From: Komagataeibacter melaceti
Lineage (GTDB): Bacteria; Pseudomonadota; Alphaproteobacteria; Acetobacterales; Acetobacteraceae
DNA: 36,639 nt
Assembly (NCBI RefSeq): GCF_003403295.1
Contig: NZ_QUWV01000164.1
Span: 1 to 36,639, forward strand
Direction: 5' to 3'
Shown: positions 1 through 8,647 of the stretch, piece after piece
Layout: every line of letters begins with the position of its first letter
Numbering within the stretch: position 1 is the first letter of the stretch
The notes under the pieces: generated by a model
Database searches by the model: none
What the model saw: the letters and a program-made list of their open reading frames with translations, nothing else
What the model was told of the DNA's origin: nothing
Made by a program: the position numbers and the translations under genes

Positions 1-283
1 AGTTACCCCGTGTGGACAGGAGCCTGCCCACCAGACTGCCCATCTGGCTGCCGGGCAGGAACGTCTTCCAGATGTCATCATGGGTAAACGGCTCCATCTG
101 CCACAGACCGAGGGCAGGGCCGCCGCCGTCCTGCACCAGTCTGCGGCAACCGCTTTCGGCCAGCGCCGTGCCTGCCAGCAGGTTGACCGCGGCACGGCCG
201 CCCATGCCGATCAGGGTCAGGGTAGGAGCAATCACGCGGACCTTGAGGTCAGACAGGTTCAGCCCGGCATCACCCGGCATCAT
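1..283 (-). CDS. Endolysin/transglycosylase-like phage protein, N-terminal part, runs off the left edge
   Basis: The reading frame opens at ATG 283-281, overlaps the holin-like stop as ATGA, and stays open to base 1, giving 94 residues. The protein contains ALAESG near residue 40 and, about 20 residues later, GGGPALGLWQMEP followed by HDDIW. An E-S-G, a G-LGLWQMEP and a T-HDDIW segment are typical of a small phage family usually annotated as lysozyme/transglycosylase-like, in which the Glu after the Ala-rich helix would be catalytic. The position next to the holin-like gene at the end of the late operon fits host lysis. The C-terminus is outside the window, so the catalytic assignment is inference. 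Confidence 0.6.
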   Translation of the reverse strand, partial: MMPGDAGLNLSDLKVRVIAPTLTLIGMGGRAAVNLLAGTALAESGCRRLVQDGGGPALGLWQMEPFTHDDIWKTFLPGSQMGSLVGRLLSTRGN

Positions 284-603
284 GGATGGCCACCGTGCAG
301 GAAATGCGCAAACCAGTCACAGAAAGGCGGATAGGCGAACAGGGCGGCCGCTACAGTGCCGATGATGGTGATCAGCCCCACAATGGCGGTGCCGATTGCC
401 TTGACCGCCTTCATGCCCCCGATCAGTTGCCCCATACACTCCCGCATCTCGGTCGAAAGGGTGCGGACCTCTCCACGTAGCGCCCGCAGGTCGGTCTCGG
501 TCGATTCGACTTTGGTCTCGACACGGACCAGACGGTCGCGCAGCTGGGGGTCTTCACCGAACCCCAGCACTCTCCATAGAATGAACATCAGATTTCCAGG
601 CAT
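280..603 (-). CDS. Holin-like small membrane protein
   Basis: A 107-residue protein. Residues 20-60 form a charged, heptad-like helix (RVETKVESTETDLRALRGEV), followed by one hydrophobic segment at about residues 70-92 (IGTAIVGLITIIGTVAAAL) and a short His-rich tail. A single membrane span after a coiled coil, between the fibre genes and an endolysin-like gene with an ATGA junction, is the usual setting of a holin or lysis-accessory protein. Its Shine-Dalgarno (GAGG) lies in the 3' arm of an intrinsic-terminator-like hairpin immediately upstream, so translation may depend on whether that hairpin forms. The holin role is inferred from topology and position. Confidence 0.6.
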   Translation of the reverse strand: MPGNLMFILWRVLGFGEDPQLRDRLVRVETKVESTETDLRALRGEVRTLSTEMRECMGQLIGGMKAVKAIGTAIVGLITIIGTVAAALFAYPPFCDWFAHFLHGGHP

Positions 604-627
604 AAAAAAACCGCCTCAAGGGCGGTC
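604..627 (-). terminator. Intrinsic terminator overlapping the holin-like gene RBS
   Basis: On the minus strand ACCGCC, a 5-nt loop and GGCGGT are followed directly by seven T residues, and then by the ATG of the holin-like gene. It lies between the Ig-like protein gene and the lysis genes. It may attenuate lysis transcription, and its 3' arm also supplies the GAGG ribosome-binding sequence. Confidence 0.65.
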
Positions 628-652
628 GGGCGGACGCGGATTGTCGGGTTGG

Positions 653-1153
653 TCAGGACGCGGCCGCTGCTCCCACCGTCACCTCAAGAGAGGCGGGATC
701 GGTCAGGCCACCATTGTTCGTGGCGCTGATGGCCACAGTCCCGGCCGCCTTGGGCGTGTAGGTCACTGTCTGCGCGGTCGTGCTGCCTGCATCAAACGTG
801 ACGGTACTGGCCGAAAAGGTCCCGCCCGCGCCACCATCGGACAGCGTGACGGTGGTGTTCGCCTGGGGACCAGCATTGTTGGGCGCAAGGGTCAGTGTCA
901 GGGGCGTCCCTGCCGTTGCGGTAGCCGCGCCAGCCAGCGTGTAGCCCGTGGACGGCACGGGATAGATGCTGCCTGCCGGATAGGCCCTGGCCGCATCCAG
1001 CCCCAGCGCCATGCCCGCGGGCGGGGTAAAGGCCGTGGGGCCGGGCAGCGTCATCGCCATGATGACGTAGCCCACCTGCTGCCAGCCATCGGCCTGCGTT
1101 CGGTACAGGACGTAATTCTGCGCGGTGGGGGATGTGGCTGTCGTGTCGGTCAT
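653..1153 (-). CDS. Ig-like-domain tail accessory protein (fibre-associated)
   Basis: A 166-residue protein. ATG 1153 is preferred because GGAG lies 8-9 nt upstream. The first 70 residues resemble small tail-fibre-associated proteins (NYVLYRTQADGWQQVGYV). Residues about 75-160 are Thr/Ala/Gly-rich beta sequence with the alternating pattern of bacterial Ig-like (Big) domains (GTPLTLTLAP, TVTFDAGSTTAQTVTYTPK, GTVAISATNNGG). It follows the tail fibre gene directly. A role in fibre decoration or weak carbohydrate binding is likely. The fold is inferred from composition and periodicity, not from a family match. Confidence 0.6.
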   Translation of the reverse strand: MTDTTATSPTAQNYVLYRTQADGWQQVGYVIMAMTLPGPTAFTPPAGMALGLDAARAYPAGSIYPVPSTGYTLAGAATATAGTPLTLTLAPNNAGPQANTTVTLSDGGAGGTFSASTVTFDAGSTTAQTVTYTPKAAGTVAISATNNGGLTDPASLEVTVGAAAAS

Positions 1154-1194
1154 TGTCAATATCTCCGGTTGTCAGATTGTAATTGTGCTTATGA

Positions 1195-3366
1195 TCATGG
1201 CGCGTTGCCTATCGCCACGACTTGAAGGCGATATGCCTTGCTCGACGTATTGGTGCCATTTCCTGTGGTAAATGTCGGCTGGAACTGGAAACCAGTATTG
1301 CTGACTGGCGAGCTGGGGTCATCAGACCCCGCAAGGGTTACAAATCTCGATACCCCCTCTCCCGACGATCCCGGCTCACGATCAATGGTAGGGCTAACCA
1401 CCGGCGTTGTTCCGGCAGCAAATGCCTTTGGGAAAACAACAGAATTGTTTGCGGAGCCGCCTGCGCCTGTTCCTAGCGCAACAAATGAAAGCGTCATCAC
1501 GCCGTTGATGATGGTCCATCGACAGTTCTGATAATCGTCTGTGTCAGGAAGGCTTCCTGCCGTGGGAAGATCGGCAGCCCACGCCAGATCACCAGACCCA
1601 CCGTCATAGACGGCACTCATGTTTCCCGATGAACCGTTAAGGTGGAGAGCGTCCCCGCGCTTGTCCCCGTTTGCCGCGACCACTCCCGAAGTTCCCGATA
1701 TAAGGGAAGCCTCGACGTTGGTTGCACGGGTTACCTCTGCGGTGAGATCGGCAGCCCACGCCAGATCACCCGACCCGCCGTCATAGACGGCACTCATGTT
1801 CCCAGACGAACCGTTAAGGTGGAGAGCGTTCCCGCGCTTGTCCCCGTTTGCCGCGACCACTCCCGAAGTTCCCGACACGAGCGTGGCTTCCACGTTAGTC
1901 GCCCGTGTCGTCTCGGCCACCACTTCGCTGTGGGACGCAAGCTGGATGACGGTGGAGGCGGAAACCGTGCCATATGCGAACATGGCGGCCCCAAGCGCCG
2001 TGGACCAGTGAAGCCCGATACCCTGAGAGTCCCCGCTGGCCATCTCAAATGTGCCAGAAACAAGCCCGGCTTCCGCATTGGTGGCCCGGATCGTTTCATT
2101 GGTGACATCTGAATACAAGGCGACAGCGGCATAGGTCTGGCTGGCCCCGTTGGGGCCATATCCTACTGCTGGCCGTGACATGCCGCCGGAATAATGCAGC
2201 GAAAATATCTGCATGTCCCCGGCGCTCGTGTCCATGCTGTTCGTGCCTGAAACCAGCGTGGCGTCAGCGGCGGCGCGTGCTGCGGCTTCTGCCGTTACGT
2301 CCGAGGCGAAGGCAATGTCCGCCTGGCCGCCGTCCCAACTAATAGCGACCTTGCCGCTGCCACCATCTAGATGACCGCCATACAGTCGCTTGTCGCCATT
2401 CGCGCTGATCCCGCCAGCAAACCCGGCCATGAGGCTGGCATCTGCCGCCGCACGGGCCGCAGCCTCGCCCGTAACGTCCGAAAGCAGGGCGGCGGTGTAG
2501 TAACTGCCGTTCATATCATAGGACTGGTAAACCAGCCGGTCACCACTGTCCTGGGACAGGTCGCCAAGCTGGCCATAAGCCGCGTTCAGTTCTGTCCCGT
2601 ATGTTGAGAGCAGATAGCCGCCCGTGACCGTGTTGCCCCCGCCATTAACATAGGAATAGCGTAGCCCCGGATAGGTGGTGTCACGGCCGAGGAACACCTT
2701 GCCCGCCACCTGGTTGATGCCGCCGCCCTGCTGGACGGGCGTGAAGCCCAGCGCATCTTGCTTATCCGCCTGTAGCTGCGGAATGGTGTCGTAAAACGGT
2801 GCACCATCCGCCTGCACGATCATGTCCGTGGTGATGGACGTAGCGGCTGCGGGCACGGTGATGATCCACAGCGGATATGCGCCATTGGGCGCGGATGTGC
2901 CAATGCCAAGTTGCGCAGCATCCTGCCGCACGGTAGGTGCGGTCTTTCCGCTGTTATCCGATCCGGCATAGGTCACGGACGGATTAGCGGCATTGTAGAA
3001 CGGCAGCACGGTATCATCCGTATCGACCGTGGCGGGAGTGACATAAACGGTATAGGTCGCCCCTGCACCCGGAACAGTCAGCGTGGCCGGATCGCGGCTG
3101 ACATACTGGCGCACAAGCGCGCTGGCGACGGCAGCCAGCGTGCCATAGGCCGTGCCATCCACCACGCCGGGGGCCAGCAGCGAGCCGGGCGCGACGGTCA
3201 CGGCTAGCCCCGCTCCGGGCGTGCAGGCAAAGCCGCTTGCGGCCACCGTGGACCAGCCGTAAGCCATGGCCGCAAGCTGACCCAGACCCACATACGCATT
3301 GCGCTGGGCGTTGAGCTGGTCACTATCCAGCGGGATCTGGGCGGGGTAGACGATCTGCCTGTCCAT
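1195..3366 (-). CDS. Tail fibre protein with tandem repeats
   Basis: A 723-residue fibre. The N-terminus (about 1-200) is the conserved baseplate-attachment part (MDRQIVYPAQIPLDSDQLN). The middle, about residues 290-610, consists of roughly 59-residue units. Each begins with a short Ala-rich helix such as EAAARAAADATLVSG or ETTRATNVEATLVSG and continues into a Gly-rich beta region (ANGDKRG, HLNGSSGNMSAVYDGG). The last two units are nearly identical at DNA level. The C-terminal 110 residues are a non-repetitive tip (CRWTIINGVMTLSFVALG) that probably contacts the host. It lies directly after gpI, as in P2-like tails. Recombination between repeats could change fibre length. Confidence 0.85.
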   Translation of the reverse strand: MDRQIVYPAQIPLDSDQLNAQRNAYVGLGQLAAMAYGWSTVAASGFACTPGAGLAVTVAPGSLLAPGVVDGTAYGTLAAVASALVRQYVSRDPATLTVPGAGATYTVYVTPATVDTDDTVLPFYNAANPSVTYAGSDNSGKTAPTVRQDAAQLGIGTSAPNGAYPLWIITVPAAATSITTDMIVQADGAPFYDTIPQLQADKQDALGFTPVQQGGGINQVAGKVFLGRDTTYPGLRYSYVNGGGNTVTGGYLLSTYGTELNAAYGQLGDLSQDSGDRLVYQSYDMNGSYYTAALLSDVTGEAAARAAADASLMAGFAGGISANGDKRLYGGHLDGGSGKVAISWDGGQADIAFASDVTAEAAARAAADATLVSGTNSMDTSAGDMQIFSLHYSGGMSRPAVGYGPNGASQTYAAVALYSDVTNETIRATNAEAGLVSGTFEMASGDSQGIGLHWSTALGAAMFAYGTVSASTVIQLASHSEVVAETTRATNVEATLVSGTSGVVAANGDKRGNALHLNGSSGNMSAVYDGGSGDLAWAADLTAEVTRATNVEASLISGTSGVVAANGDKRGDALHLNGSSGNMSAVYDGGSGDLAWAADLPTAGSLPDTDDYQNCRWTIINGVMTLSFVALGTGAGGSANNSVVFPKAFAAGTTPVVSPTIDREPGSSGEGVSRFVTLAGSDDPSSPVSNTGFQFQPTFTTGNGTNTSSKAYRLQVVAIGNAP
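1569..1922 (-). repeat. Two tandem 177-bp repeats in the tail fibre gene
   Basis: The block beginning gatcggcagcccacgcc at 1569 recurs at 1746, a shift of 177 bp (59 codons, in frame). At least the first 130 bp of the two copies differ at only a few bases. Each copy encodes the GTSGVVAANGDKRG plus HLNGSSGNMSAVYDGG unit. The similarity implies a recent duplication or ongoing homogenisation. Confidence 0.85.
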
Positions 3367-3992
3367 CAGTCAAGGGTCTCCACGTCCTGAACCCATGCGA
3401 TGGTGCCGGCGGGCATCACATCGGCCATGCGGTCCAGGGTCTGTGTTGCGGGCGGGTTGGTGTCACCCGTTGGTAGCTGGGCAAATAGCTGGAAGGGTGC
3501 GGCGCGCGAGCCATAACGCAGGGCGGACACGCCATAGCCGTAGCCGCCGCCAGTGGCGGGCGCGGACAGGCTGCCCAGCCCCTTGCAGTCAGCGGCGTTG
3601 CGCGGTTCGATCACGCGCCCGGCCTGCCTCACTTCATCGGCCATCACGTTCACCACATCGGGGCGCGTGCCCAGCGAGGGGAACAGCGCTTCCTCAATGC
3701 GGGTGCGGAAAGCGTCGTCACTTTCGCCGGGGTTGCGGCTCAGCATGGTGCCGAAGAAATCGGCGGCAAACATGTCGAGGAACGCGCCGGTCATGGTGGC
3801 CAGCCGGGTCTGGGCATCGGTGCCCGCCAGCAGGGCCCACACCCATGCAAACACGCTGCCAAAACCCTGCAGCAGGGCGTTGAGCACCGGGGCCTGTTCG
3901 GGCTGCCCGGTGGCGGGTGCGGGTGGGAACCAGCCGGTGGGTAGCAGCCTGCGGATGCGCAGGGCGAAGCCGTTCTGTGTGGTATCAGCCAA
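3366..3992 (-). CDS. Tail protein I-like baseplate protein
   Basis: A protein of about 208 residues between gpJ and the fibre, the P2 gpI / Mu gp48 position. The part TRIEEALFPSLGTRPDVVNVMADEVRQAG resembles DUF2313-type baseplate proteins. The C-terminal PAGTIAWVQDVETLD is typical of proteins joining the baseplate wedge to the fibre. The frame is open to 4025, but the only starts there are TTG codons. TTG 3992, 8 nt inside the end of gpJ, is preferred because it gives a normal short overlap; the start remains uncertain. The stop overlaps the fibre ATG. Confidence 0.75.
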   Translation of the reverse strand: MADTTQNGFALRIRRLLPTGWFPPAPATGQPEQAPVLNALLQGFGSVFAWVWALLAGTDAQTRLATMTGAFLDMFAADFFGTMLSRNPGESDDAFRTRIEEALFPSLGTRPDVVNVMADEVRQAGRVIEPRNAADCKGLGSLSAPATGGGYGYGVSALRYGSRAAPFQLFAQLPTGDTNPPATQTLDRMADVMPAGTIAWVQDVETLD

Positions 3993-5109
3993 AATCCACC
4001 GTCCCGGCCCGGTAGGCCGTGCCAATGGTGGCGGGCAGGTCCACCACGCCGCCGGCCAGTGTCACGCCGGTCACGTTGGTCACGGACGTGCTGGCGGCAT
4101 AGGCGATCTGGATCAGGCGCGAGTAGCTGGCCGCCGCCCCTATGGCGAGGCCGTTGAGGTAGGTTACGATATTGGTGCTGATCGTGCCCTGCACCGCGGC
4201 AAGGTCGCCGGTTGCATCCACGCTGACCGTCATGGCCACAGCGGGGCGGACCACATGCGGGCGCACCACCATGATGGACACGGCGGCAGGCCGTACGGCA
4301 TCCACCGCCACATACACGGCATTGATCGTGGCGTCTGACACATCGCCCGACCCGTCATCGACATACACCACCACGTTGCCGGGCAGGAAGGCGCCGGATG
4401 TATCCACGTTCTCCACCACCTGATAGGCCAGATCGGCGGACACATCGGCCACCGCGTTCTCGATCGCGCCAATGGTGGCCTTGGAGCGGCTGTTGATGTA
4501 GGCGACGAAGCGGGTGCGCAGGGCCGCGTCGGTCTCGCCATCGCTGCCGTTGGTGAGCGCCGCGGTGTTGGTCACCGTATCGATGCCCGCAATGGCCGTA
4601 CCCAGCAGGCAGATGGCACCCGCCGCCACGTTGCCCGCACTGCCCGCGCTCTCGCACTGCACCGGCACCGTGATGGATGCGGTGCCCGCGGGGCGGATAT
4701 ACGCGCCATCGGCTGCCGACCATGCCGGGTTGGTGCTGTCCTCAACCACATCATAGATCAGGTTTGATGCCGTCTTGACCGTACTGCCCACCGCGATGGT
4801 GGCGGACTGGCTCGCGGGCGTGAACGAGGTGAACGTGACCGTGCCGGTCGCCGCCGTGCCCGCCAGGCGCGTAAGGCCAAAATCCTGCACGAAACTGTCC
4901 ACATCCGTGCCGATCGATGTGGCAAGGCGGGTGCGCGAGAGGATCTGCAGTGCGATGAACTGGAACCACAGCGCCAGCCCCGCCACGGCTTCCAGCATGG
5001 CGCGGCCGGGTGAGCCGACATTGAGGTCCAGCAGCGACGGGCACGCGCCCTGTGCCGCCGCGACCATGTTGCCCAGCGTGGTCTTGAAGGATTGGAAGGT
5101 GATGGCCAA
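3985..5109 (-). CDS. Baseplate J-like protein
   Basis: 374 residues. The N-terminal helix and the segment DLNVGSPGRAMLEAVAGLALWFQF near residue 30 are characteristic of the baseplate J family (P2 gpJ, Mu gp47), as is the later DGETDAALRTRFVAYINSRSKATIGAIENAV. This protein builds the wedge between the gp25-like protein and gpI. The order gp25-J-I-fibre is conserved in simple contractile tails. Confidence 0.92.
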   Translation of the reverse strand: MAITFQSFKTTLGNMVAAAQGACPSLLDLNVGSPGRAMLEAVAGLALWFQFIALQILSRTRLATSIGTDVDSFVQDFGLTRLAGTAATGTVTFTSFTPASQSATIAVGSTVKTASNLIYDVVEDSTNPAWSAADGAYIRPAGTASITVPVQCESAGSAGNVAAGAICLLGTAIAGIDTVTNTAALTNGSDGETDAALRTRFVAYINSRSKATIGAIENAVADVSADLAYQVVENVDTSGAFLPGNVVVYVDDGSGDVSDATINAVYVAVDAVRPAAVSIMVVRPHVVRPAVAMTVSVDATGDLAAVQGTISTNIVTYLNGLAIGAAASYSRLIQIAYAASTSVTNVTGVTLAGGVVDLPATIGTAYRAGTVDFG

Positions 5110-5146
5110 GGGAGGCTCCGATTACAAGGCGACCCGAGGCCGCAGG

Positions 5147-5509
5147 TCAGGTGGTCAGTGTCAGTTCCTGCACCGCGCCGGTGGTGGCGTCCGTGTAGGA
5201 GATGGCCAGCAGGTAGACTCCAACTTTGGGGTTGGTCACCGTGACCGTGACGGGCTGGGTCTGGTCCACGCCGGCCTCGGCCTGCATCTGCTCCAGCACC
5301 AGCGCACGGATACCCGCCTCGTCCATCACGCTGCCGACCCGGGCAGGCAGCCCGGCGCCGTAATCAGGCTGCCAGATATAGGCCCCCGCATTGGTGCAAA
5401 GGCGGCGCAGCAGGGCCTGCCGGGTCTGTTCAGCACCACTCACCACGGCCACGCCGCCGGTGCCGGACAGGTCCAGATCGCCGCCCATGGTGTGGGATAA
5501 GGCGCTCAT
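5147..5509 (-). CDS. gp25/gpW-like baseplate wedge protein
   Basis: 120 residues. It contains RQALLRRLCTNAGAYIWQPDYGAGL, corresponding to the helical and core segment of the T4 gp25/lysozyme-like baseplate family (P2 gpW), followed by a beta-rich C-terminus. It overlaps the spike gene by an ATGA junction and lies just upstream of gpJ. It is expected to connect the wedge to the first sheath ring. Confidence 0.8.
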   Translation of the reverse strand: MSALSHTMGGDLDLSGTGGVAVVSGAEQTRQALLRRLCTNAGAYIWQPDYGAGLPARVGSVMDEAGIRALVLEQMQAEAGVDQTQPVTVTVTNPKVGVYLLAISYTDATTGAVQELTLTT

Positions 5510-6186
5510 TGTGGCGCCCCCGTTGATCCGCCGCCCGGCTGCACGCCGCTGTGGGTGTGGCCCTTGCCGGAAATGCCAGCAGCCAGCACGTCTTTCTGCC
5601 CGGTTACAGTGCCCTGCGCGGTCACGTCCTTATCGGTCGTGATGGAGCCGCCCGTAATGGCCAGACCGTTTGCGTCCAGCACCATGCCCACGCTGCCCAC
5701 CTTCCACGCCTTGGAGCCGCTGGTCAGGGTCTCGATGGCGTTCCCTGCCCCGCTGTAAATCGTGTCCTTGGTGATGTGCCACCACGGCGCGTTCTGGACC
5801 GCCTGTCCGGCGGCCGTGCCGCCATTGGCAGGTGGTGTTCCGCATCCGGCCACGATCAGAAATTCACCCGGCTGCGCAGGCTTCCCCGTGGCGGGGGAAC
5901 TGGGCGGCATGACCACCGCGTCATAGATCGGGACAGCGGCCACGCCGTGTTCCGCGTCGGCCTCCACATGCACGACCAGCACATGCGTGCCGATGTCTGG
6001 CGGGCAGGCGATGCGCAGGCTGCCGACCTGTACGGCAGCATATGGCAGCCAGCCGCTTTCGATGTTGCTCGGCTGCGTCATGACCTTCACGGCATGGTTC
6101 ACCGGGTCTACCGCACTGACAATGCCGAAACCGGGCTGGGCCTGCGCGTTAGCGATGCCAGACGCCACCATACGGAGATCATGCAT
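5506..6186 (-). CDS. Baseplate spike protein (gpV-like)
   Basis: 226 residues. The N-terminal OB-like part (FGIVSAVDPVNHAVKVMTQP) is followed by a beta-helical stretch (AIETLTSGSKAWKVGSVG, ITGGSITTDKDVTAQGTVTG). The C-terminus has GKGHTHSGVQPGGGSTG, an H-x-H metal-binding apex pattern as in P2 gpV and Mu gp45 spikes. It would be the membrane-piercing tip. It sits between the gpD-like and gp25-like genes with short overlaps on both sides. Confidence 0.88.
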   Translation of the reverse strand: MHDLRMVASGIANAQAQPGFGIVSAVDPVNHAVKVMTQPSNIESGWLPYAAVQVGSLRIACPPDIGTHVLVVHVEADAEHGVAAVPIYDAVVMPPSSPATGKPAQPGEFLIVAGCGTPPANGGTAAGQAVQNAPWWHITKDTIYSGAGNAIETLTSGSKAWKVGSVGMVLDANGLAITGGSITTDKDVTAQGTVTGQKDVLAAGISGKGHTHSGVQPGGGSTGAPQ

Positions 6187-7342
6187 CGGTGGCCTCGTCT
6201 TTCGTTACGTCGCGCGTGCGTAGCGTGATCTGCTGGGTGAAACCGCCAGACCACGAGAACTGGCTGGTCACGGCGTCTACATCCAGCGTGCCGTCCCATG
6301 TCGTGCCGGTGCCAGTGATCTGCATGAACTGGCGCGGGGCCAGCGTGATGCGGCCGGGGATCTGGCCACTGATGACGCGCTCGTGCGCTACGATCTCGTT
6401 GTATTTCTGCTGGGCATACTGCTGGAGCAGGTCCAGCCGCGCACCCGGTAGCGTGAAGCTGTGCAGGTTGCCCGTGCTCTCGGCTTTCTTGGTCGAACCG
6501 CCCTCGGCCGACCAGTAATATTCCACCCGGTTGCGCTGGCGGCTGTCCCAGCTTGTGACGTGCACGACCACCCCTTTGGCGATCTGGTAATCCCGTGTGA
6601 ACCGCAGCCCGGACGCGCCCATTTTGATCGGGGCGAGCGGTCCGGCGTTCTCGTAGGTCAGGGTGTGGGTGTTGGACTGGATGGCCGTTGGATACGGCGC
6701 GCAGACGATCGTCTTGCCGTCTGCATACAGATCACACCCCGTCATATTCGCCAGGTAGCTGGCCAGGTCAAAAGCGGTCTGGAACCGGCTGTGGCTGCTG
6801 GCGGACTTGCGCTTGTGCTCCACCTGCCAGAACTGCCCCACCATGCCATCTTTCATGGTCACGTCTGGCGTCAGGCCGGCATCGGTGATCATTGCCTTGA
6901 CCACATCCGCGCCGGTCATGTTCATCCAGCCCGACAGCACGCGCATGTCGAGCAACTTGGCCAGATAGTCGCGGCACTGGATATGGACGGCCGTTTCCGC
7001 CGGACTAAGTTCGACGTGATCCACGATGCCCGAGAACATGGTGGTCCACTGCGCGCCGGCCTGGGCCTCATCGCGCATCTGTAGCGTCACGTCGATATCG
7101 GGCAGCGCCTTGCCATTCTTTGACGCGGGCAGGTCGAACCAAAGGCCGTTGGCCGGGATCTGCGTGCGATCCAGTGCCAGCGTCAGGTCCAGCGTGTCAG
7201 CCCGGCTATAGCGGGTGCGGGTGAGCGTGAATTCTTCCAGACCGGTCTCAGGATGTTCTGCGCCATTGACCAGCAGACGGGCGCGGGGCATGCGCCAGAT
7301 TGCTTGCTTACGGCGCGCCGTGACAGTGATTGTCTCGCTCAT
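6179..7342 (-). CDS. Late control gpD-like tail hub protein
   Basis: 387 residues. The opening part (PRARLLVNGAEHPETGLEEFTLTRTRYS), a later HVELSPAETAVHIQCRDYLAKLLD, and the C-terminal LAPRQFMQITGTGTTWDGTLDVDAVTSQFSW fit the P2 gpD / T4 gp27 hub family. It would form the trimeric hub that carries the spike. It overlaps the LysM gene start region by 4 nt and the spike gene by 8 nt. Confidence 0.85.
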   Translation of the reverse strand: MSETITVTARRKQAIWRMPRARLLVNGAEHPETGLEEFTLTRTRYSRADTLDLTLALDRTQIPANGLWFDLPASKNGKALPDIDVTLQMRDEAQAGAQWTTMFSGIVDHVELSPAETAVHIQCRDYLAKLLDMRVLSGWMNMTGADVVKAMITDAGLTPDVTMKDGMVGQFWQVEHKRKSASSHSRFQTAFDLASYLANMTGCDLYADGKTIVCAPYPTAIQSNTHTLTYENAGPLAPIKMGASGLRFTRDYQIAKGVVVHVTSWDSRQRNRVEYYWSAEGGSTKKAESTGNLHSFTLPGARLDLLQQYAQQKYNEIVAHERVISGQIPGRITLAPRQFMQITGTGTTWDGTLDVDAVTSQFSWSGGFTQQITLRTRDVTKDEATDA

Positions 7343-7548
7343 GACGACACCCCCGGCACGCCACTGGCCAGAGAGGCGTCAACGGTCGGCAGGACCAGTT
7401 GCACCGGCGAAGTGAACGCGGACAGGTCCGGGTCCGTCATGCCGTTAAGCTGCGCGATGCGCCACCACTGCGTGGCATCACCAAGGCGTGCGGCTGCAAC
7501 GTGGTAAAGCGTCTGGTCCGCCGCCGTGACCTTGATCGTGGTTGCCAT
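7339..7548 (-). CDS. LysM-domain tail tip protein (gpX-like)
   Basis: 69 residues. It contains TLYHVAAARLGDATQWWRIAQLNGMTDPDLSAF, a compact LysM-like unit, and ends with PVQLVLPT as in P2 gpX and Mu-like tail proteins. It sits between the DNA-circulation-like protein and gpD, a very common order. It is a structural hub or sheath-initiation component rather than a lysis enzyme. Confidence 0.8.
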   Translation of the reverse strand: MATTIKVTAADQTLYHVAAARLGDATQWWRIAQLNGMTDPDLSAFTSPVQLVLPTVDASLASGVPGVSS

Positions 7549-7555
7549 GGTTGTC

Positions 7556-8479
7556 CTACTGTGTCGTGACCAAGGGTCCGTTCTGTGTGCCGTCCGTGGC
7601 CGTCAGGGTGTTCGCATAGGCGCGATTGACCAGCGCGCCGGACGTGACCGATGCGCTGTGCAGTTCCGCGTTCTGGGTCAGGGTGGACAGGCCGGCCGCG
7701 TTGGTCAGGCTGATGCCCTCCAGATTGCCGCCAGTCTGGCTGATGGCCGTTGTCAGGCCAGAACCTGACGCCTCAAGCCCGGTCAGCAGGCTGGCGGAAC
7801 TCTCGGGCACGGATGCCAGGTTCACACCGGCGCCGGACAGTCCGCCCACTACGGACAGGTTGTCCTGTACGCTGGCGAATACTCCCCCTGCCCCTACCAT
7901 GTCCGCAATGGGTGTGACCTGCCCAACCACGGTATCAAGCTGGCCCGCGATGTTTCCCGCTATTGTGGACACGTCACTCACGGCGCCGGTGATCCCGGAT
8001 ATGGCGCTGGCCGCATCCGTACCAATCAGTGCAGACAGGGCCGATGAATTGCCGGTCGCGGTCGTGGCGGTCTGGGCGGGCTGTTCCAGCACCAGCCGGT
8101 ACGGGATGACAATGCCCTTCTTCTGATAATCGTAGGAATACTGCACGATTTTGACCAGAAGCGAGAGGCCCGCACCAGTGAATTGAACTGGTCGGCCTGC
8201 AATACGCATCTGCTTGAGCGCCAGCGCCCGTTCTATGGCAGTCGGCCCAGTGAAGGTGCCGGACAGTTCCAGCCGGTCGGGGTCGTTACCAACCGCGTCG
8301 ATAATCCGGTTGCCGCCGGGTAGCTTGTGCACGGCCAACTGCTGGCCGCCGCCGTCGCGGATCAGGTTCGGCACTTCCATGCCGGTCAGTGTCAGGCTGC
8401 CAATGGTGACAGGCGCCGATGCCCATAGCCGCCCGAGCGAGCCGATGGCGGTCTCAGCGTTCATGAGCGTCAGGGACAT
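7556..8479 (-). CDS. Tail hub/DNA-circulation-like protein
   Basis: 307 residues. The N-terminal 140 residues (TIGSLTLTGMEVPNLIRDGGGQ, LELSGTFTGPTAIERALALKQM, PVQFTGAGLSLLVKIVQYSYDY) resemble the first domain of Mu-type DNA-circulation/tail initiation proteins. The rest is low-complexity Ser/Ala/Gly/Val sequence of probable helical or disordered nature. In related phages it follows the tape measure gene directly; here a 6-kb island intervenes. It is the first gene after the second 42-bp late element. Its RBS is weak (GGAT). Confidence 0.6.
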   Translation of the reverse strand: MSLTLMNAETAIGSLGRLWASAPVTIGSLTLTGMEVPNLIRDGGGQQLAVHKLPGGNRIIDAVGNDPDRLELSGTFTGPTAIERALALKQMRIAGRPVQFTGAGLSLLVKIVQYSYDYQKKGIVIPYRLVLEQPAQTATTATGNSSALSALIGTDAASAISGITGAVSDVSTIAGNIAGQLDTVVGQVTPIADMVGAGGVFASVQDNLSVVGGLSGAGVNLASVPESSASLLTGLEASGSGLTTAISQTGGNLEGISLTNAAGLSTLTQNAELHSASVTSGALVNRAYANTLTATDGTQNGPLVTTQ

Positions 8480-8491
8480 GGGAAATCCAAC

Positions 8492-8518
8492 AAAAAAGCC
8501 GCCTCAGATGGGCGGCTT
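8492..8518 (-). terminator. Intrinsic terminator between late element A and the hub gene
   Basis: On the minus strand AGCCGCC, a 7-nt loop and GGCGGCT are followed by six T residues. It starts about 18 bp downstream of the 42-bp repeat element and ends about 12 bp before the hub gene ATG. Transcripts starting in the element would be stopped within roughly 50 nt unless antiterminated. Confidence 0.75.
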
Positions 8519-8535
8519 GGCGGTCGTATTCAGGG

Positions 8536-8577
8536 CATGATGGACTGAATAATGCATATTACTGGAAAAAGTACAAG
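8536..8577 (-). promoter_or_regulatory. 42-bp repeated element A, candidate phage late promoter
   Basis: This 42-bp segment matches 30041-30082 at 37 of 42 positions in the same orientation. Read on the minus strand it contains TTGTAC, 16 nt and CATTAT, a poor sigma70-like promoter that could need an activator or antiterminator. A terminator hairpin follows within 20 bp and then the hub gene. The other copy precedes the terminase block and is also followed by a hairpin. The shared design points to a phage-controlled late promoter. Confidence 0.55.
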
Positions 8578-8647
8578 GGCGAAGTCGGCGCAAGCGAAAA
8601 TCGCCTTATACCACCCGCCATAGGGCACAACCCTGCATGCAGGCAGG

